Shown here one piece after another: positions 22,215 to 35,889 of a stretch of 64,000 nt of DNA (positions within the stretch are counted from its first letter, which is position 1; every line of letters starts with the position of its first letter). Origin of the DNA: Nematostella vectensis (lineage: Eukaryota > Cnidaria > Anthozoa > Actiniaria > Edwardsiidae); NCBI RefSeq assembly GCF_932526225.1, contig NC_064037.1, positions 4,477,703 through 4,541,702 of the forward strand, written 5' to 3'. The notes below the pieces were generated by a model that had not been told where the DNA came from, searched no databases, and saw nothing but the letters and a program-made list of their open reading frames with translations. A program made the position numbers and the translations under genes.

Positions 22215-25200
22215 ATGCTTTGGCTTATCGTGGGCGCTATTTTAGGCACTATCTTAGGGATTGTTGAATATCTCTACCCAGAACTACAGCTACTATATTT
22301 GCCGAAACTCATTGCAGGAAAGACATGTAATTGTAAGTAGAAAACGGAGATTACAAAAGCTTGGGAAGCGACTCTGTGGCTCCGCTAGTAGAACGCGTTC
22401 CATCTCAACAGCTTGCTTTATTATCTTTTAAGATACTCTGGTTTATTTGCCATGAGTGGAGTTAGATTCAGATTTCTTTTGTTATTCCAGTGATTTTACA
22501 AATTGAAGGATCGTCATCTTCGGATCTACAATCAGGTAAATCCACTTATTTCAGTTTCAGGGCTTCTTGTCCGTCCGTCGGCCTGTTAATCTATCGGTCT
22601 TTCTGTTTGTCTTCTTATCTGCCTGTGTGTCTGTCTGTCTTCTATCTGTTTATCTTTATTTTCTATCATTTTTCTTCTTTCTGTCTCATTTTTCTTTTCT
22701 CATTTTTCGAATTGTCGATTTTCCTTCTTCTTTTTCTGCCTGTCTTCTTTCTTTCTTTTTCTTCCCTTTCTTTTTCTTTCATCGCGTCTCTTCTCCTATG
22801 ACTTCTCTGTCTACCTGGTTATGTTTAGCTAAGTACCCGACCCTCATTCTCCTCTTTCCCAGTGTTCCTGGAGGCAGGGCGCGGGAGTTTCGGATACTCG
22901 ACGATCACACATATTCCAGATGTCTTTGGCACCAGTTTTAATTTGCCAGGTGAGTTTTTTTTTTGTAAAACGAAAAGAATTAAATAATGTGGTATGATAA
23001 TACCACGGTTAATTTGCCAAAAATAAATAAATAAACATAGCCAAGTCTGTTACTTTACTAATGATATTTGATTGAAAGTTTCTCAGATACTTGATTGAAT
23101 AAGACAATGGAAATGGATTCTTTGAGTCACTCGTTATGTGCAGAAGCTTAAAATGGCGGCGTGACTGGCTTTCTTTTATTTAACGCACAAGATTGTACGA
23201 AAAACTGTCGCTTACTTTTCAAGTAGAGTGTAATCCCAGAGCTTAGTAGGTTTAAAAGATATATCACTTTATGTTTTCATTTCCGAGTAGTGAACATTGT
23301 GGCGGATGGCACAGCCCTCGCAGTCGTCCCCAATGAGGCACACCCACCCCCATGGGAGCAGCACATCCCGTTCATCTGGACCTATCTGGCGACGACCGTG
23401 ATACTCGTCATTATCGTCCTGCTGGTCGACGCCTTGACAAAGAGCGATGCTGAAATGCGAGTGTTAAAACGTAGACCAACGAGCAGACGGCACAAAAGGG
23501 TGAGTACATAGTGAGGTAGAGTGCGTAGCAAGCCAAAATGGTTGGAAAAGAACAGAGACAGAGACGAGGCGCGCGAAGTCTACCCGTTATCTAAGTGAGG
23601 GCTTGCAGATGCTAATGATGTTAACCGCGTTCTGGTTGGCCTTGCGCGCGTTAGCCGCAATCTTGCGTTAGCCAAGAGGCGTACGGGGTCGGTTGCAAGG
23701 GTTCCCTTTCTCTGCATTAGCTCCATCCTTTCTTTCCTGGCGCGCGGGATCTATTCCTCATTTTTTCTTAAACCCTTTAAAAGTGAGGCAGTGCTGTGTT
23801 CTGGAATTTAGAAATGGGATTGGATCCTAAATATCCATCCATTTTTGACGTGAAACTAGTGCAAAAAAAGAAAAACATATAACGTCACTGACACTTGTAT
23901 CATCAGCTCAAAAAAAAAAAAAAATCGCGGTGACTTTAAAAAAGTCAAACAGGAAATCTAGCTTCTAGACTCGTCCAAAAAGTACAAAAAGTACACACGG
24001 CCAGCGTCAAGTCTACACCAGCCGTCCTGAAATATTTAATGTTGTTTGTAATAGGAAATGACGTTACAGGTCGACCAATACCCTAAGCTTACTCCCCATA
24101 CATCCCCGAGCACAGGAAACCAGGTCTAAAAACCTGGGACTAGGCTGAGCAAAGTCCTTGAGATTTCGAAATTATGGAGATGTCATCTGGACTTTTCATC
24201 TCCATAGTGGTCTCCAGAAGCGACCCATAATAAATAACGATACCATTCACTTATTTTCACAGAAGGACAAGAAATCTCGAGGTCTTAAAAGGCACAAGAA
24301 GCCTAAGAGTGTGCAGCTTCCTCTCTATAGGCTACCAAAGTCCAAGTCTCTCCCTGAGATGCGTACCCCTGCATTCACTGCCTTGCCTCGTTCAAGCTCC
24401 TTCAGTAACATGGACTTAAAGGGAGCCAAGCACTCCACACTTGAAGACGCGGTTTGCAGGATCCGAGCCCTTGCACAGTCCCCTGTTATAACGACTGCAG
24501 GTCAATCACTTCTTGATGCTGTCAAAATCGATTGCATTTCGATTGCTAGGTCGAACTCCTTGCCAAGTATTATTGGGAACCCTCCTTCGGAGAGCGCTAT
24601 AAAACCACGCTTGGTAAAAAGCCTGCCTGTTGCAGCAGCCGGCGCAAAATCTACTGAGATTGGACCGACTGTACATACGCTCCGTAATTATAACCTAATC
24701 GGGAGACTTCTCACCCGCATCAAATTCAAAAACACAGGAACTAGATACACGGCGCAGGATAACAAGAACGAGGAGTCAAGGGGGAGGCTCAAAACCGTCC
24801 CAATGAAGATCGCAAAGTTTAAAACATCCTCCATTTCTGATTTAACGGCTGGGAGCAAGAAGGCCACAGGGCGAGACAAAGCTTCTACTCAAAGATCCAT
24901 TTCCGAGCCTTCCTTGTCAGTAGGAAGATCTAGCAAGGGTCAAGACCATCTGAAGAAGCCTTCCTTAATTGCCCGTGTTCTCAGTGTGCTCAAAAGGTTC
25001 AAATCAAGGAGACCCTCAAGATCTACCTCAGCTGATGTTGTTAGGCAAAAGTTCCATCAGGCTGGCCAGACCAAGCGTTGCTTGTCCGCTCCGGTTCTTT
25101 CCGAGTCGGATCCCCGCTTAATGCTGCTCTACGATGTGAACAGAGCAGACCATAGCCTGCTGCCATTCCTTGACCAAGAAGCAAATGGTACATTTGCTTT

Positions 25201-27912
25201 CTTCGAGAAGTCTTCAACACATCTGAAGACGGATGATCAGGAGTTCAACATCTTGCCTCAGACATCCCTCTTAGACCATGAACAAATTGAAACTATGACA
25301 GCACCGATTCCTGGTGAGGTTGATAGTACGGTAACATCAAAACCTGGTCAGACTGCTGTTGAAGTTGCAGAAGAGGCACTACTATGCGCCGAGCAGAAAG
25401 ACTCCGAGATCAAGTCTCCTGCTTCTCTGCAACATGATGTTCTGTCAAACAAAACGCAGTTTTCAGAGGGATTCAGAGCTTCCACACAAAGCGAGCTGTC
25501 TGAAGAAAACAGTGGCGATCCTGCAATGGAGCCCGATCTTCCTGAAGTCTACGCATCACCTGCGGAGATTTTCGAGGACATGAAATGTCTTTTCCGCGCT
25601 CTTGTGGAAAATATCAAAACTCTGAACTCCTCTCCTCTTTCTACTATAACGGCCTGGAGTAACAGCATAAATGACACAATCACATCGGCTATCATCCCAG
25701 AGCAGAGGTAAGTTGAGAAGCCTTGTTATTATACTTAGTTAACGTTTTACCTGAAGCAGAAGCGTTTATGACACATTTTCGTCTACTATCATCTCAGAGG
25801 GAATTGAAGAACACTCGCAAGCCACACCTGTTATTATGTCCATTTGATACTATAGAGAAATTCATCATCGATGAGGGAATTCTACGGTAAATTTTACGCG
25901 AAAAACGATATCGTTTTTCAAGTGAAATTTTTCGTGGAATTCACGAATTAATGAAGAATTATTCTTGAATCCTATGGTCAAATTCTTTTTATATGGTTGA
26001 AGAGACTTTTATGCGCTATTTTTAGTTGTCGAAGAAGAAGTTCGTAGTTGTTATTTTACCAGCCAATGAAAGGCGAGCATTGTTTTTACATGCGATCTAT
26101 CACGTTCAGAAAGTTAAATCCATTTTGTTCTCAGAAAAAGAGACAACGGTTTGATGGCGGCATCTTTATTCTCGACGGTACAATCAATAGCTGGAAATTT
26201 ATCGGATTGAGCACAAACGCTCTAAGAAGTAATCTCCTACAAAATCTGTAAGGATTGGAAGTTCTTACCTAAGATGGGAAAATGGACAGATCAAAACAGA
26301 AAAGAGTTTTCACTTAAAACGCGTGTCCGTTCAAATTTAGAATCATGACTTCCTCCTGATTGATAGTAAACATAAAGGTTGACAGCAATGCCCATTGGGG
26401 GAGTTGTTAAAATGAGTTCCAGAAACAGACCGATGCTCACTGCAACAGCGAGAAACCGGTTGTGGTACAGAGGCTCAGGATTTTTACGCTTGGTGGGTAG
26501 CGAATCTGGTGCTTTTTTCTGTTGTTGTAGGCCGTGATACACTCTTTGAATGCTTGTATTTCGGTTGAAATATAAGTAGCAATTGTATTTTCATTCATGG
26601 TTTTTTGTCTTTACTGCGCCAAGTCGCCGTTTGTTTCCTACTCGCAAGGGTCAAAGGATTGGAAAGTTTTTCAACTTCTGGCAAATTCAGACTAAATCTC
26701 AGAGCGAAAGTTTCTTCCTAAACAAGTCCATCCATCCATGCCAAAACTAGTTTGATGAGAACTTTGCTTTTCTCAGCTAAGCTAAGTTTGAAAGATATGA
26801 TTCGCGTTGGGAAAAATTTCGCGGTACACCTGTGCTTTCATTGAATTCCACTCAACTATTGAATTCCACAAAGGGTCTCACTTTGTTTTGACCAATGAGA
26901 GCGCGCGTATGAATTTGACTATAGGATTCAAAATGAAAATTTAACATATTTTACAGACTTCCGCGAATTATTCACATAATTTCTTAAAGCGATGGCTCTT
27001 GACCGATCTTTGTGTATTCAGACTCATCTTGTTGTCCTAACGTTTTTTGACGAGAAATTGGTTCCGCAAGTGATTAGAGTAGATCAAAACCTTTATTTGA
27101 AAACAAATCAGAACACAGGGATCGCGTTGATAATACAGTTGCGTCACTCTGTAATACCCATCCATAAAATTTTCACTTCTGTCGTTAACGTAAGATTTTC
27201 TTGATCTAGCTCCAAGACCCAATCGCCCAAGCCAAACAAGATCAAGTATTGCCAACTCGTGACCAGGGGGACAAGACATCAAGGCTGGTACGACCTAGCT
27301 TGTCCCGGCGTGCAGTGCGCGACCATGGCGTACCTTGCGGTGCTAAGATCCTGCATCAAAGACATCAGAAAATGGACATCACAAGACCTTGACTCTCTGA
27401 TCAAGACAGGGGACAAGGAGCACAGCAAACGGCTAACGGAGGTCAAGCTTACCCAGAGCTCAGCCCTCCTCATCGACGAACTAAACCTTCAGATCAAAGT
27501 CTGGAATCGTCAGTTTATCGTACAGAAAGAGGTCTGCTGTGGTGACATCATCAAGGATGTCAGCTCATGGACGGATGAGTGTACCGATCCATATCTCCCC
27601 CTGGAACGCAGCTTTGAGCAACTGAAATACTATAACAAGTTTCTACTCCGCTTCATGAACCTGACCATCGCTATTATTCGAACGTCGACTGGCTGGATTA
27701 TGTACGATTCGCACGCCAGGGATAACGAAGGATACGCTGATCCTGATGGATTTTCTGTTCTCTTGGCGTTTGATGACGTCACGAGCGTGATTAAACATAT
27801 TCGGCAGTTTGTGGACTGCAAAGGATTTCTGGAGATGTCTAACTTGCCGTTAAACGAATGGCAGCGATCGTATGAGTTGGTCGGCTTAACTGTTATGCTA
27901 TCTGGGAGATGA
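22215..27912 (+). CDS. Membrane-anchored C76-like cysteine peptidase, copy 3
   Basis: Exons 22215-22332, 22491-22535, 22863-22949, 23291-23499, 24263-25707, 27210-27912; 868 residues. Nearly identical to copy 2. Visible changes are TTVILVIIVLL in the transmembrane helix, D75 context restored to PDVFG, and P for T in AQSPVI near residue 226. The peptidase exon encodes the same protein as copy 2. All splice sites, the inferred catalytic residues and the 14-3-3-like motifs are intact, so nothing marks it as a pseudogene. Confidence 0.85.
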
Positions 27913-27994
27913 TACGTCCTAGGGATTCTGCTTGGGATGTCTGTATCTGTGTCAATGTCCATCCAATGGTCATCTTGAGATGTATCTATCACTG

Positions 27995-28481
27995 CTTTTA
28001 CTGGGAAAAAATCTCGAGCAAAGGTGGTTTAAGCCTGAGACTTCATATCAAAACTACTATTACTGGAAAATAAATCTTAAGCCAAGGTGGTTTAAGCCTG
28101 AGATTTCTTTTCGTCACTACTATTGCAGGAAAATAAATCTTAAGCCAAGGTGGTTTAAGTATGAGATTTCTATTTATCACTACGTCTGGAAAATTAATTT
28201 TAAGCCAAGGTGGAGAACAGCACTCAGCGTACCTAACCCCGGTGGTACCATCTACGTTAGATAGGAGTACAGCACTGAACTTACCTTACCCAGTAGTACC
28301 ATCTACCTTAGATAGGAGAACAGCACTCAACCTACCTAACCCCAGTGGTACCATCTACCACAAATAGGAGGACAGCACTCAACCTACCTAACCCCAGTGG
28401 TACCATCTACCACAAATAGGAGAACAGCACTCAACTTACCTAACCCCAGTGGTACCATATCTACCACAAATAGGAGAACAG
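27995..28481 (+). repeat. 3' minisatellites of unit 3
   Basis: Same two repeat families and organisation as unit 2. Confidence 0.85.
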
Positions 28482-28605
28482 GATCTTTGATAGAGAACTT
28501 AGCCCTACAAGTATTTTATTTACTTTATTTTATTATATTTAGCAAAATAGGTTTGAGTACTTTTTGGTAGATGATCTGTTGATCCGTGCATACTGTAAAT
28601 GACCC

Positions 28606-28611
28606 AATAAA
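28606..28611 (+). terminator. Candidate poly(A) signal, copy 3
   Basis: AATAAA at the conserved position after the 3' minisatellites. Confidence 0.4.
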
Positions 28612-29608
28612 ACCCCTATATCAAGAACGCCTCTGATCTAATGAACGCCCCCCCCCCCCTAAGCTTACAAGTTTGTAATAAACGCCCCCTGTATTTAACG
28701 ACCCCCTCCCCTTCCCCGCTCCCTTCTCTGCCAGCTTAAAAACAAACGACATAGGAATTCCGGAAATATAAATGGTAATTTAATTGCCATCTTGCTTAAT
28801 CGACACTGGTACTGAAAAGCGAGTAGCGTCTTGTTCAATGTCAAGTCCAAAATAAGGGTACCGGTCTTTAACGTTCCTGATCTTATTTCTTAGGATGTCA
28901 GCAATTTTCTTTCGTTTTGTCCTCGCAGTGTAGCATCCAGGAATAACAAGGCCAACTTCTAGTTTCCGTTTACAGCATACTTGAATCATTGCACTCGTCG
29001 CACGGTAAACGCTTGCTACGCAGGCTATAATTTAATGTGATCCTGGCTGAGACCAGAACCCCACTGCACTTGATGGATATGTTATATTATCAGTTTGCAA
29101 AGAATGCCCGTTTCCAATAAACGCCTCCTATCTATTGAACGCCACTTCTCGTCAGGTCCAAATCTGAGCGAAGTAGGGGGCTTTTAGCGGCAAAATAGTG
29201 TAACAAGAAGCAACTTATGCAGCGCTTACGAAAAAGACACAATTTTTCTTTCAAAAATGGTTCATTTTCATTTAAACATTTTACTTTTTCGTCGTTCTTT
29301 CGCGAGACGAGCGCAATCAATTCTGTGTATATATTGGTTTAATTTGCCATCCAAAAGGTCACGTAATCTTTAGCGCAAGTCCCCTAATGAACATAGTTCC
29401 AGTTATAACAAGAAATTTGGGCTATCCCAGTTTGAGTTAGTCGAGTTTTGCTATTCGTTGATTGAAGATGCTGTGGTTCGTGGCCGAAAAAGTTATCGGA
29501 ATGGGATTCGATTTGAATTAAAACCTACCCAAATCGGCTGAAAATGGAACCGAACCCGTGTATTCGTTCTAATTATGAGGCGCGCGCGTTTCGTCACGAC
29601 CTCAATAA

Positions 29609-29616
29609 TGACGTCA
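29609..29616. promoter_or_regulatory. CRE palindrome upstream of gene copy 4
   Basis: TGACGTCA, 49 bp before the start codon at 29666. Confidence 0.5.
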
Positions 29617-29665
29617 CAATGGTAATCATACATTCCCGCAGTGCGCCAATGATCGGTATTTAGCC

Positions 29666-32600
29666 ATGCTTTGGCTTATCGTGGGCGCTATTTTAGGCAC
29701 TATCTTAGGGATTGTTGAATATCTCTACCCAGAACTACAGCTACTATATTTGCCGAAACTCATTGCAGGAAAGACATGTAATTGTAAGTAGAAAACGGAG
29801 ATTGCAAAAGCTTGGGAAGCGACTCTGTGGCTCCGCTAGTAGAACGCGTTCCATCTCAACAGCTTGCTTTATTATCTTTTAAGATACTCTGGTTTATTTG
29901 CCATGAGTGGAGTTAGATTCAGATTTCTTTTGTTATTCCAGTGATTTTACAAATTGAAGGATCGTCATCTTCGGATCTACAATCAGGTAAATCCACTTAT
30001 TTCAGTTTCAGGGCTTCTTGTCCGTCCGTCGGCCTGTTAATCTATCGGTCTTTCTGTTTGTCTTCTTATCTGCCTGTGTGTCTGTCTGTCTTCTATCTGT
30101 TTATCTTTATTTTCTATCATTTTTCTTCTTTCTGTCTCATTTTTCTTTTCTCATTTTTCGAATTGTCGATTTTCCTTCTTCTTTTTCTGCCTGTCTTCTT
30201 TCTTTCTTTTTCTTCCCTTTCTTTTTCTTTCATCGCGTCTCTTCTCCTATGACTTCTCTGTCTACCTGGTTATGTTTAGCTAAGTACCCGACCCTCATTC
30301 TCCTCTTTCCCAGTGTTCCTGGAGGCAGGGCGCGGGAGTTTCGGATACTCGACGATCACACATATTCCAGATGTCTTTGGCACCAGTTTTAATTTGCCAG
30401 GTGAGTTTTTTTTTTTGTAAAACGAAAAGAATTAAATAATGTGGTATGATAATACCACGGTTAATTTGCCAAAAATAAATAAATAAACATAGCCAAGTCT
30501 GTTACTTTACTAATGATATTTGATTGAAAGTTTCTCAGATACTTGATTGAATAAGACAATGGAAATGGATTCTTTGAGTCACTCGTTATGTGCAGAAGCT
30601 TAAAATGGCGGCGTGACTGGCTTTCTTTTATTTAACGCACAAGATTGTACGAAAAACTGTCGCTTACTTTTCAAGTAGAGTGTAATCCCAGAGCTTAGTA
30701 GGTTTAAAAGATATATCACTTTATGTTTTCATTTCCGAGTAGTGAACATTGTGGCGGATGGCACAGCCCTCGCAGTCGTCCCCAATGAGGCACACCCACC
30801 CCCATGGGAGCAGCACATCCCGTTCATCTGGACCTATCTGGCGACGACCGTGATACTCGTCATTATCGTCCTGCTGGTCGACGCCTTGACAAAGAGCGAT
30901 GCTGAAATGCGAGTGTTAAAACGTAGACCAACGAGCAGACGGCACAAAAGGGTGAGTACATAGTGAGGTAGAGTGCGTAGCAAGCCAAAATGGTTGGAAA
31001 AGAACAGAGACAGAGACGAGGCGCGCGAAGTCTACCCGTTATCTAAGTGAGGGCTTGCAGATGCTAATGATGTTAACCGCGTTCTGGTTGGCCTTGCGCG
31101 CGTTAGTCGCAAACTTGCGTTAGCCAAGAGGCGTACGGGGTCGGTTGCAAGGGTTCCCTTTCTCTGCATTAGCTCCATCCTTTCTTTCCTGGCGCGCGGG
31201 ATCTATTCCTCATTTTTTCTTAAACCCTTTAAAAGTGAGGCAGTGCTGTGTTCTGGCATTTAGAAATGGGATTGGATCCTAAATATCCATCCATTTTTGA
31301 CGTGAAACTAGTGCAAGAAAAGAATAACATATAACGTCACTGACACTTGTATCATCAGCTCAAAAAAAAAAAAAAAAAAAATCGCGGCGACTTTAAAAAA
31401 GTCAAACAGGAAATCTAGCTTCTAGACTCGTCCAAAAAGTACACACGGCCAGCCTCAAGTCTACACCAGCCGTCCTGAAATATTTAATGTTGTTTGTAAT
31501 AGGAAATGACGTTACAGGTCGACCAATACCCTAAGCTTACTCCCCATACATCCCCGAGCACAGGAAACCAGGTCTAAAAACCTGGGACTAGGCTGAGCAA
31601 AGTCCTTGAGATTTCGAAATTATGGAGATGTCATCTGGACTTTTCATCTCCATAGTGGTCTCCAGAAGCGACCCATAATAAATAACGATACCATTCACTT
31701 ATTTTCACAGGAGGACAAGAAATCTCGAGGTCTTAAAAGGCACAAGAAGCCTAAGAGTGAGCAGCTTCCTCTCTATAGGCTACCAAAGTCCAAGTCTCTC
31801 CCTGAGATGCGTAACCCTGCAATCACTGCCTTGCCTCGTTCAAGCTCCTTCAGTAACATGGACTTAAAGGGAGCCAAGCACTCCACACTTGAAGACGCGG
31901 TTTGCAGGATCCGAGCCCTTGCACAGTCCCCTGTTATAACGACTGCAGGTCAATCACTTCTTGATGCTGTCAAAATCGATTGCATTTCGATTGCTAGGTC
32001 GAACTCCTTGCCAAGTATTATTGGGAACCCTCCTTCGGAGAGCGCTATAAAACCACGCTTGGTAAAAAGCCTGCCTGTTGCAGCAGCCGGCGCAAAATCT
32101 ACTGAGATTGGACCGACTGTACATACGCTCCGTAGTTGTAGCCTAATCGGGAGACTTCTCACCCGCATCAAATTCAAAAACACAGGAACTAGATACACGG
32201 CGCAGGATAACAAGAACGAGGAGTCAAGGGGGAGGCTCAAAACCGTCCCAATGAAGATCGCAAAGTTTAAAACATCCTCCATTTCTGATTTAACGGCTGG
32301 GAGCAAGAAGGCCACAGGGCGAGATAAAGCTTCTACTCAAAGATCCATTTCCGAGCCTTCCTTGTCAGTAGGAAGATCTAGCAAGGGTCAAGACCATCTG
32401 AAGAAGCCTTCCTTAATTGCCCGTGTTCTCAGTGTGCTCAAAAGGTTCAAATCAAAGAGACCATCAAGATCTACCTCAGCTGATGTTGTTAGGCAAAAGT
32501 TCCATCAGGCTGGCCAGACCAAGCGTTGCTTGTCCGCTCCGGTTCTTTCCGAGTCGGACCCCCGCTTAATGCTGCTCTACGATGTGAATAGAGCAGACCA

Positions 32601-34238
32601 TAGCCTGCTGCCAATCCTTGACCAAGAAGCAAATGGTACACTTGCTTTCTTCGAGAAGTCTTCAACACATCTGAAGACGGATGATCAGGAGTTCAACATC
32701 TTGCCTCAGACATCCCTCTTAGACCATGAACAAATTGAAACTATGACAGCACCGATTCCTGGTGAGGTTGATAGTACGGTAACATCAAAACCTGGTCAGA
32801 CTGCTGTTGAAGTTGCAGAAGAGGCACTAATATGCGCCGAGCAGAAAGACTCCGAGATCAAGTCTCCTGCTTCTCTGCAACATGATGTTCTTTCAAACAA
32901 AAGGCAGTTTTCAGAGGGATTCAGAGCTTCCACACAAAGCGAACTGTCTGAAGAAAACAGTGGCGATCCTGCAATGGAGCCCGATCTTTCTGAAGTCTAC
33001 GCATCACCTGCGGAGATTTTCGAGGACATGAAATGTCTTTTCCGCGCTCTTGTGGAAAATATTAAAACTCTGAACTCCTTTCCTCTTTCTACTATCACGG
33101 CCTGGAGTAACAGCATAAATGAAAGAATCACATCGGCTATCATCCCAGAGCAGAGGTAAGTTGAGAAACCTTGTTATTATGTCCATTTTATACTATAGAG
33201 AAATTCATCATCGATGAGGGAATTCTACGGTAAATTTTACGCGAAAAAAGAATATCGTTTTTCAAGTGAAATATTTCGTGGAATTCACGAATCACTAAAG
33301 AATTATTCTTGAATCCTATGGCTCTTGACCGATCACTGTGTATTCAGACTCATCTTGTTGTCCTTACGTTTTTTGACGAGAAATTGGTTCCGCAAGTGAT
33401 TAGAGTAGATCAAAACCTTCATTTAAAAACAAATCAGAACACAGGGATCGCGTTGATAATACAGTTGCGTCACTCTGTAATACCCATCCATAAAATTTTT
33501 ACTTCTGTCGTTAACGTAAGATTTTCTTGATCTAGCTCCAAGACCCAATCGCCCAAGCCAAACAAGATCAAGTATTGCCAACTCGTGACCAGGGGGACAA
33601 GACATCAAGGCTGGTACGACCTAGCTTGTCCCGGCGTGCAGTGCGCGACCATGGCGTACCTTGCGGTGCTAAGATCCTGCATCAAGGACATCAGAAAATG
33701 GACATCACAAGACCTTGACTCTCTGATCAAGACAGGGGACAAGGAGCACAGCAAACGGCTAACGGAGGTCAAGCTTACCCAGAGCTCAGCCCTCCTCATC
33801 GATGAACTAAACCTTCAGATCAAAGTCTGGAATCGTCAGTTTATCGTACAGAAAGAGGTCTGCTGTGGTGACATCATCAAGGATGTCAGCTCATGGACGG
33901 ATGAGTGTACCGATCCATATCTCCCCCTGGAACGCAGCTTTGAGCAACTGAAATACTATAACAAGTTTCTACTCCGCTTCATGAACCTGACCATCGCTAT
34001 TATTCGAACGTCGACTGGCTGGATTATGTACGATTCGCACGCCAGGGATAACGAAGGATACGCTGATCCTGATGGATTTTCTGTTCTCTTGGCGTTTGAT
34101 GACGTCACGAGCGTGATTAAACATATTCGGCAGTTTGTGGACTGCAAAGGATTTCTGGAGATGTCTAACTTGCCGTTAAACGAATGGCAGCGATCGTATG
34201 AGTTGGTCGGCTTAACTGTTATGCTATCTGGGAGATGA
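29666..34238 (+). CDS. Membrane-anchored C76-like cysteine peptidase, copy 4
   Basis: Exons 29666-29783, 29942-29986, 30314-30400, 30743-30951, 31711-33155, 33536-34238; 868 residues. Mosaic in character: the 5' exons match copies 2 and 3, including TTVILVIIVLL, while exon 5 shares E154, KSKRPS, PILDQ and LICAEQ with copy 5. Private changes include KSEQLP, MRNPAI, TLRSCSL and DLSEVY. The peptidase exon encodes the same protein as copies 2 and 3. The much shorter intron 5 (380 nt) keeps its donor GTAAGT and acceptor TAG, so splicing should be unaffected. Confidence 0.85.
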
Positions 34239-34320
34239 TACGTCCTAGGGATTCTGCTTGGGATGTCTGTATCTGTGTCAATGTCCATCCAATGGTCATC
34301 TTGAGATGTATCTATCACTG

Positions 34321-34692
34321 CTTTTACTGGGAAAAAATCTCGAGCAAAGGTGGTTTAAGCCTGAGACTTCATATCAAAACTACTATTTCTGGAAAATAAA
34401 TCTTAAGCCAAGGTGGTTTAAGTATGAGATTTCTATTTATCACTACGTCTGGAAAATTAATTTTAAGCCAAGGTGGAGAACAGCACTCAGCGTACCTAAC
34501 CCCGGTGGTACCATCTACGTCAGATAGGAGTACAGCACTCAACTTACCTAACCCCAGTGATACCATCTACCACAAATAGGAGAACAGCACTCAGCGTACC
34601 TAACCCCAGTGGTACCATCTACCACAAATAGGAGAACAGCACTCAACTTACCTAACCCCAGTGGTACCATATCTACCACAAATAGGAGAACA
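34321..34692 (+). repeat. 3' minisatellites of unit 4
   Basis: Same repeat families, with one fewer unit of the roughly 60-bp type and rearranged 53-bp units. Confidence 0.8.
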
Positions 34693-34817
34693 GGATCTTT
34701 GATAGAGAACTTAGCCCTACAAGTATTTTATTGACGTTATTTTATTATATTTAACAAAATAGGTTTGAGTACTTTTTGGTAGATGATCTGTTGATCCGTG
34801 CATACTGTAAATGACCC

Positions 34818-34823
34818 AATAAA
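34818..34823 (+). terminator. Candidate poly(A) signal, copy 4
   Basis: AATAAA at the conserved position after the 3' minisatellites. Confidence 0.4.
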
Positions 34824-35832
34824 ACCCCTATATGAAGAACGCCTCTGATCTAATGAACGCCCCCCCCTTAAGCTTACAAGTCTGTAATAAACGCCCCTCT
34901 CTAATAAACGCCCCCTGTATTTAACGACCCCCTCCCCTTCCCCGCTCCCTTCTCTGCCAGCTTAAAAACAAACGACATAGGAATTCCGGAAATATAAATG
35001 GTAATTTAATTGCCATCTTGCTTAATCGACACTGGTACTGAAAAGCGAGTAGCGTCTTGTTCAATGTCAAGTCCAAAATAAGGGTACCGGTCTTTAACGT
35101 TCCTGATCTCATTTCTTAGGATGTCAGCAATTTTCTTTCGTTTTGTCCTCGCAGTGTAGCATCCAGGAATAACAAGGCCAACTTCTCGTTTCCGTTTACC
35201 GCATACTTGAATCATTGCACTCGTCGCACGGTAAACGCTTGCTACGCAGGCTATAATTTAATGTGATCCTGGCTGAGACCAGAACCCCACTGCACTTGAT
35301 GGATATGTTATATTATCAGTTTGCAAAGAATGCCCGTTTCCAATAAACGCCTCCTATCTATTGAACGCCACTTTTCGTCAGGTCCAAATCTGAGCGAAGT
35401 AGGGGGCTTTTAGCGGCAAAATAGTGCAACAAGAAGCAACTTATGCAGCGCTTACGAAAAAGACAATTTTTCTTTCAAAAATGGTTCATTTTCATTTAAA
35501 CATTTTACTTTTTCGTCGTTCTTTCGCGAGACGGGCGCAATCAATTCTGTGTATATTTTGGTTTAATTTGCCATCTAAAAGGTCACGTAATCTTTAGCGC
35601 AAGTCCCCTAATGAACATAGTTCCAGTTATAACAAGAAATTTGGGCTATCCCAGTTTGAGTTAGTCGAGTTTTGCTATTCGTTGATTGAAAATGCTGTGG
35701 TTCGTGGCCGAAAAAGTTATCGGAATGGGATTCGATTTGAATTAAAACCTACCCAAATCGGCTGAAAATGGAACCGACCCCGTGTATTTGTTCTAATTAT
35801 GAGGCGCGCGCGTTTCGTCACGACCTCAATAA

Positions 35833-35840
35833 TGACGTCA
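35833..35840. promoter_or_regulatory. CRE palindrome upstream of gene copy 5
   Basis: TGACGTCA, 49 bp before the start codon at 35890. Confidence 0.5.
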
Positions 35841-35889
35841 CAATGGTAATCATACATTCCCGCAGTGCGCCAATGAGCGGTATTTAGCC

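Larger units (their letters stand above)
21604..29053 (+). repeat. Tandem gene unit 3 of 5
   Basis: About 7.45 kb and the closest match to unit 2 over its whole length, including all of intron 5. This suggests the unit 2/3 pair is the most recent duplication or was homogenised by gene conversion. Confidence 0.92.
29054..35279 (+). repeat. Tandem gene unit 4 of 5
   Basis: The shortest full unit, about 6.23 kb. Intron 5 has lost about 1.1 kb, with the junction at GAATCCTATGGCTCTTGACC, which joins two places that share ATGG. The 3' minisatellites also have fewer units. Confidence 0.92.
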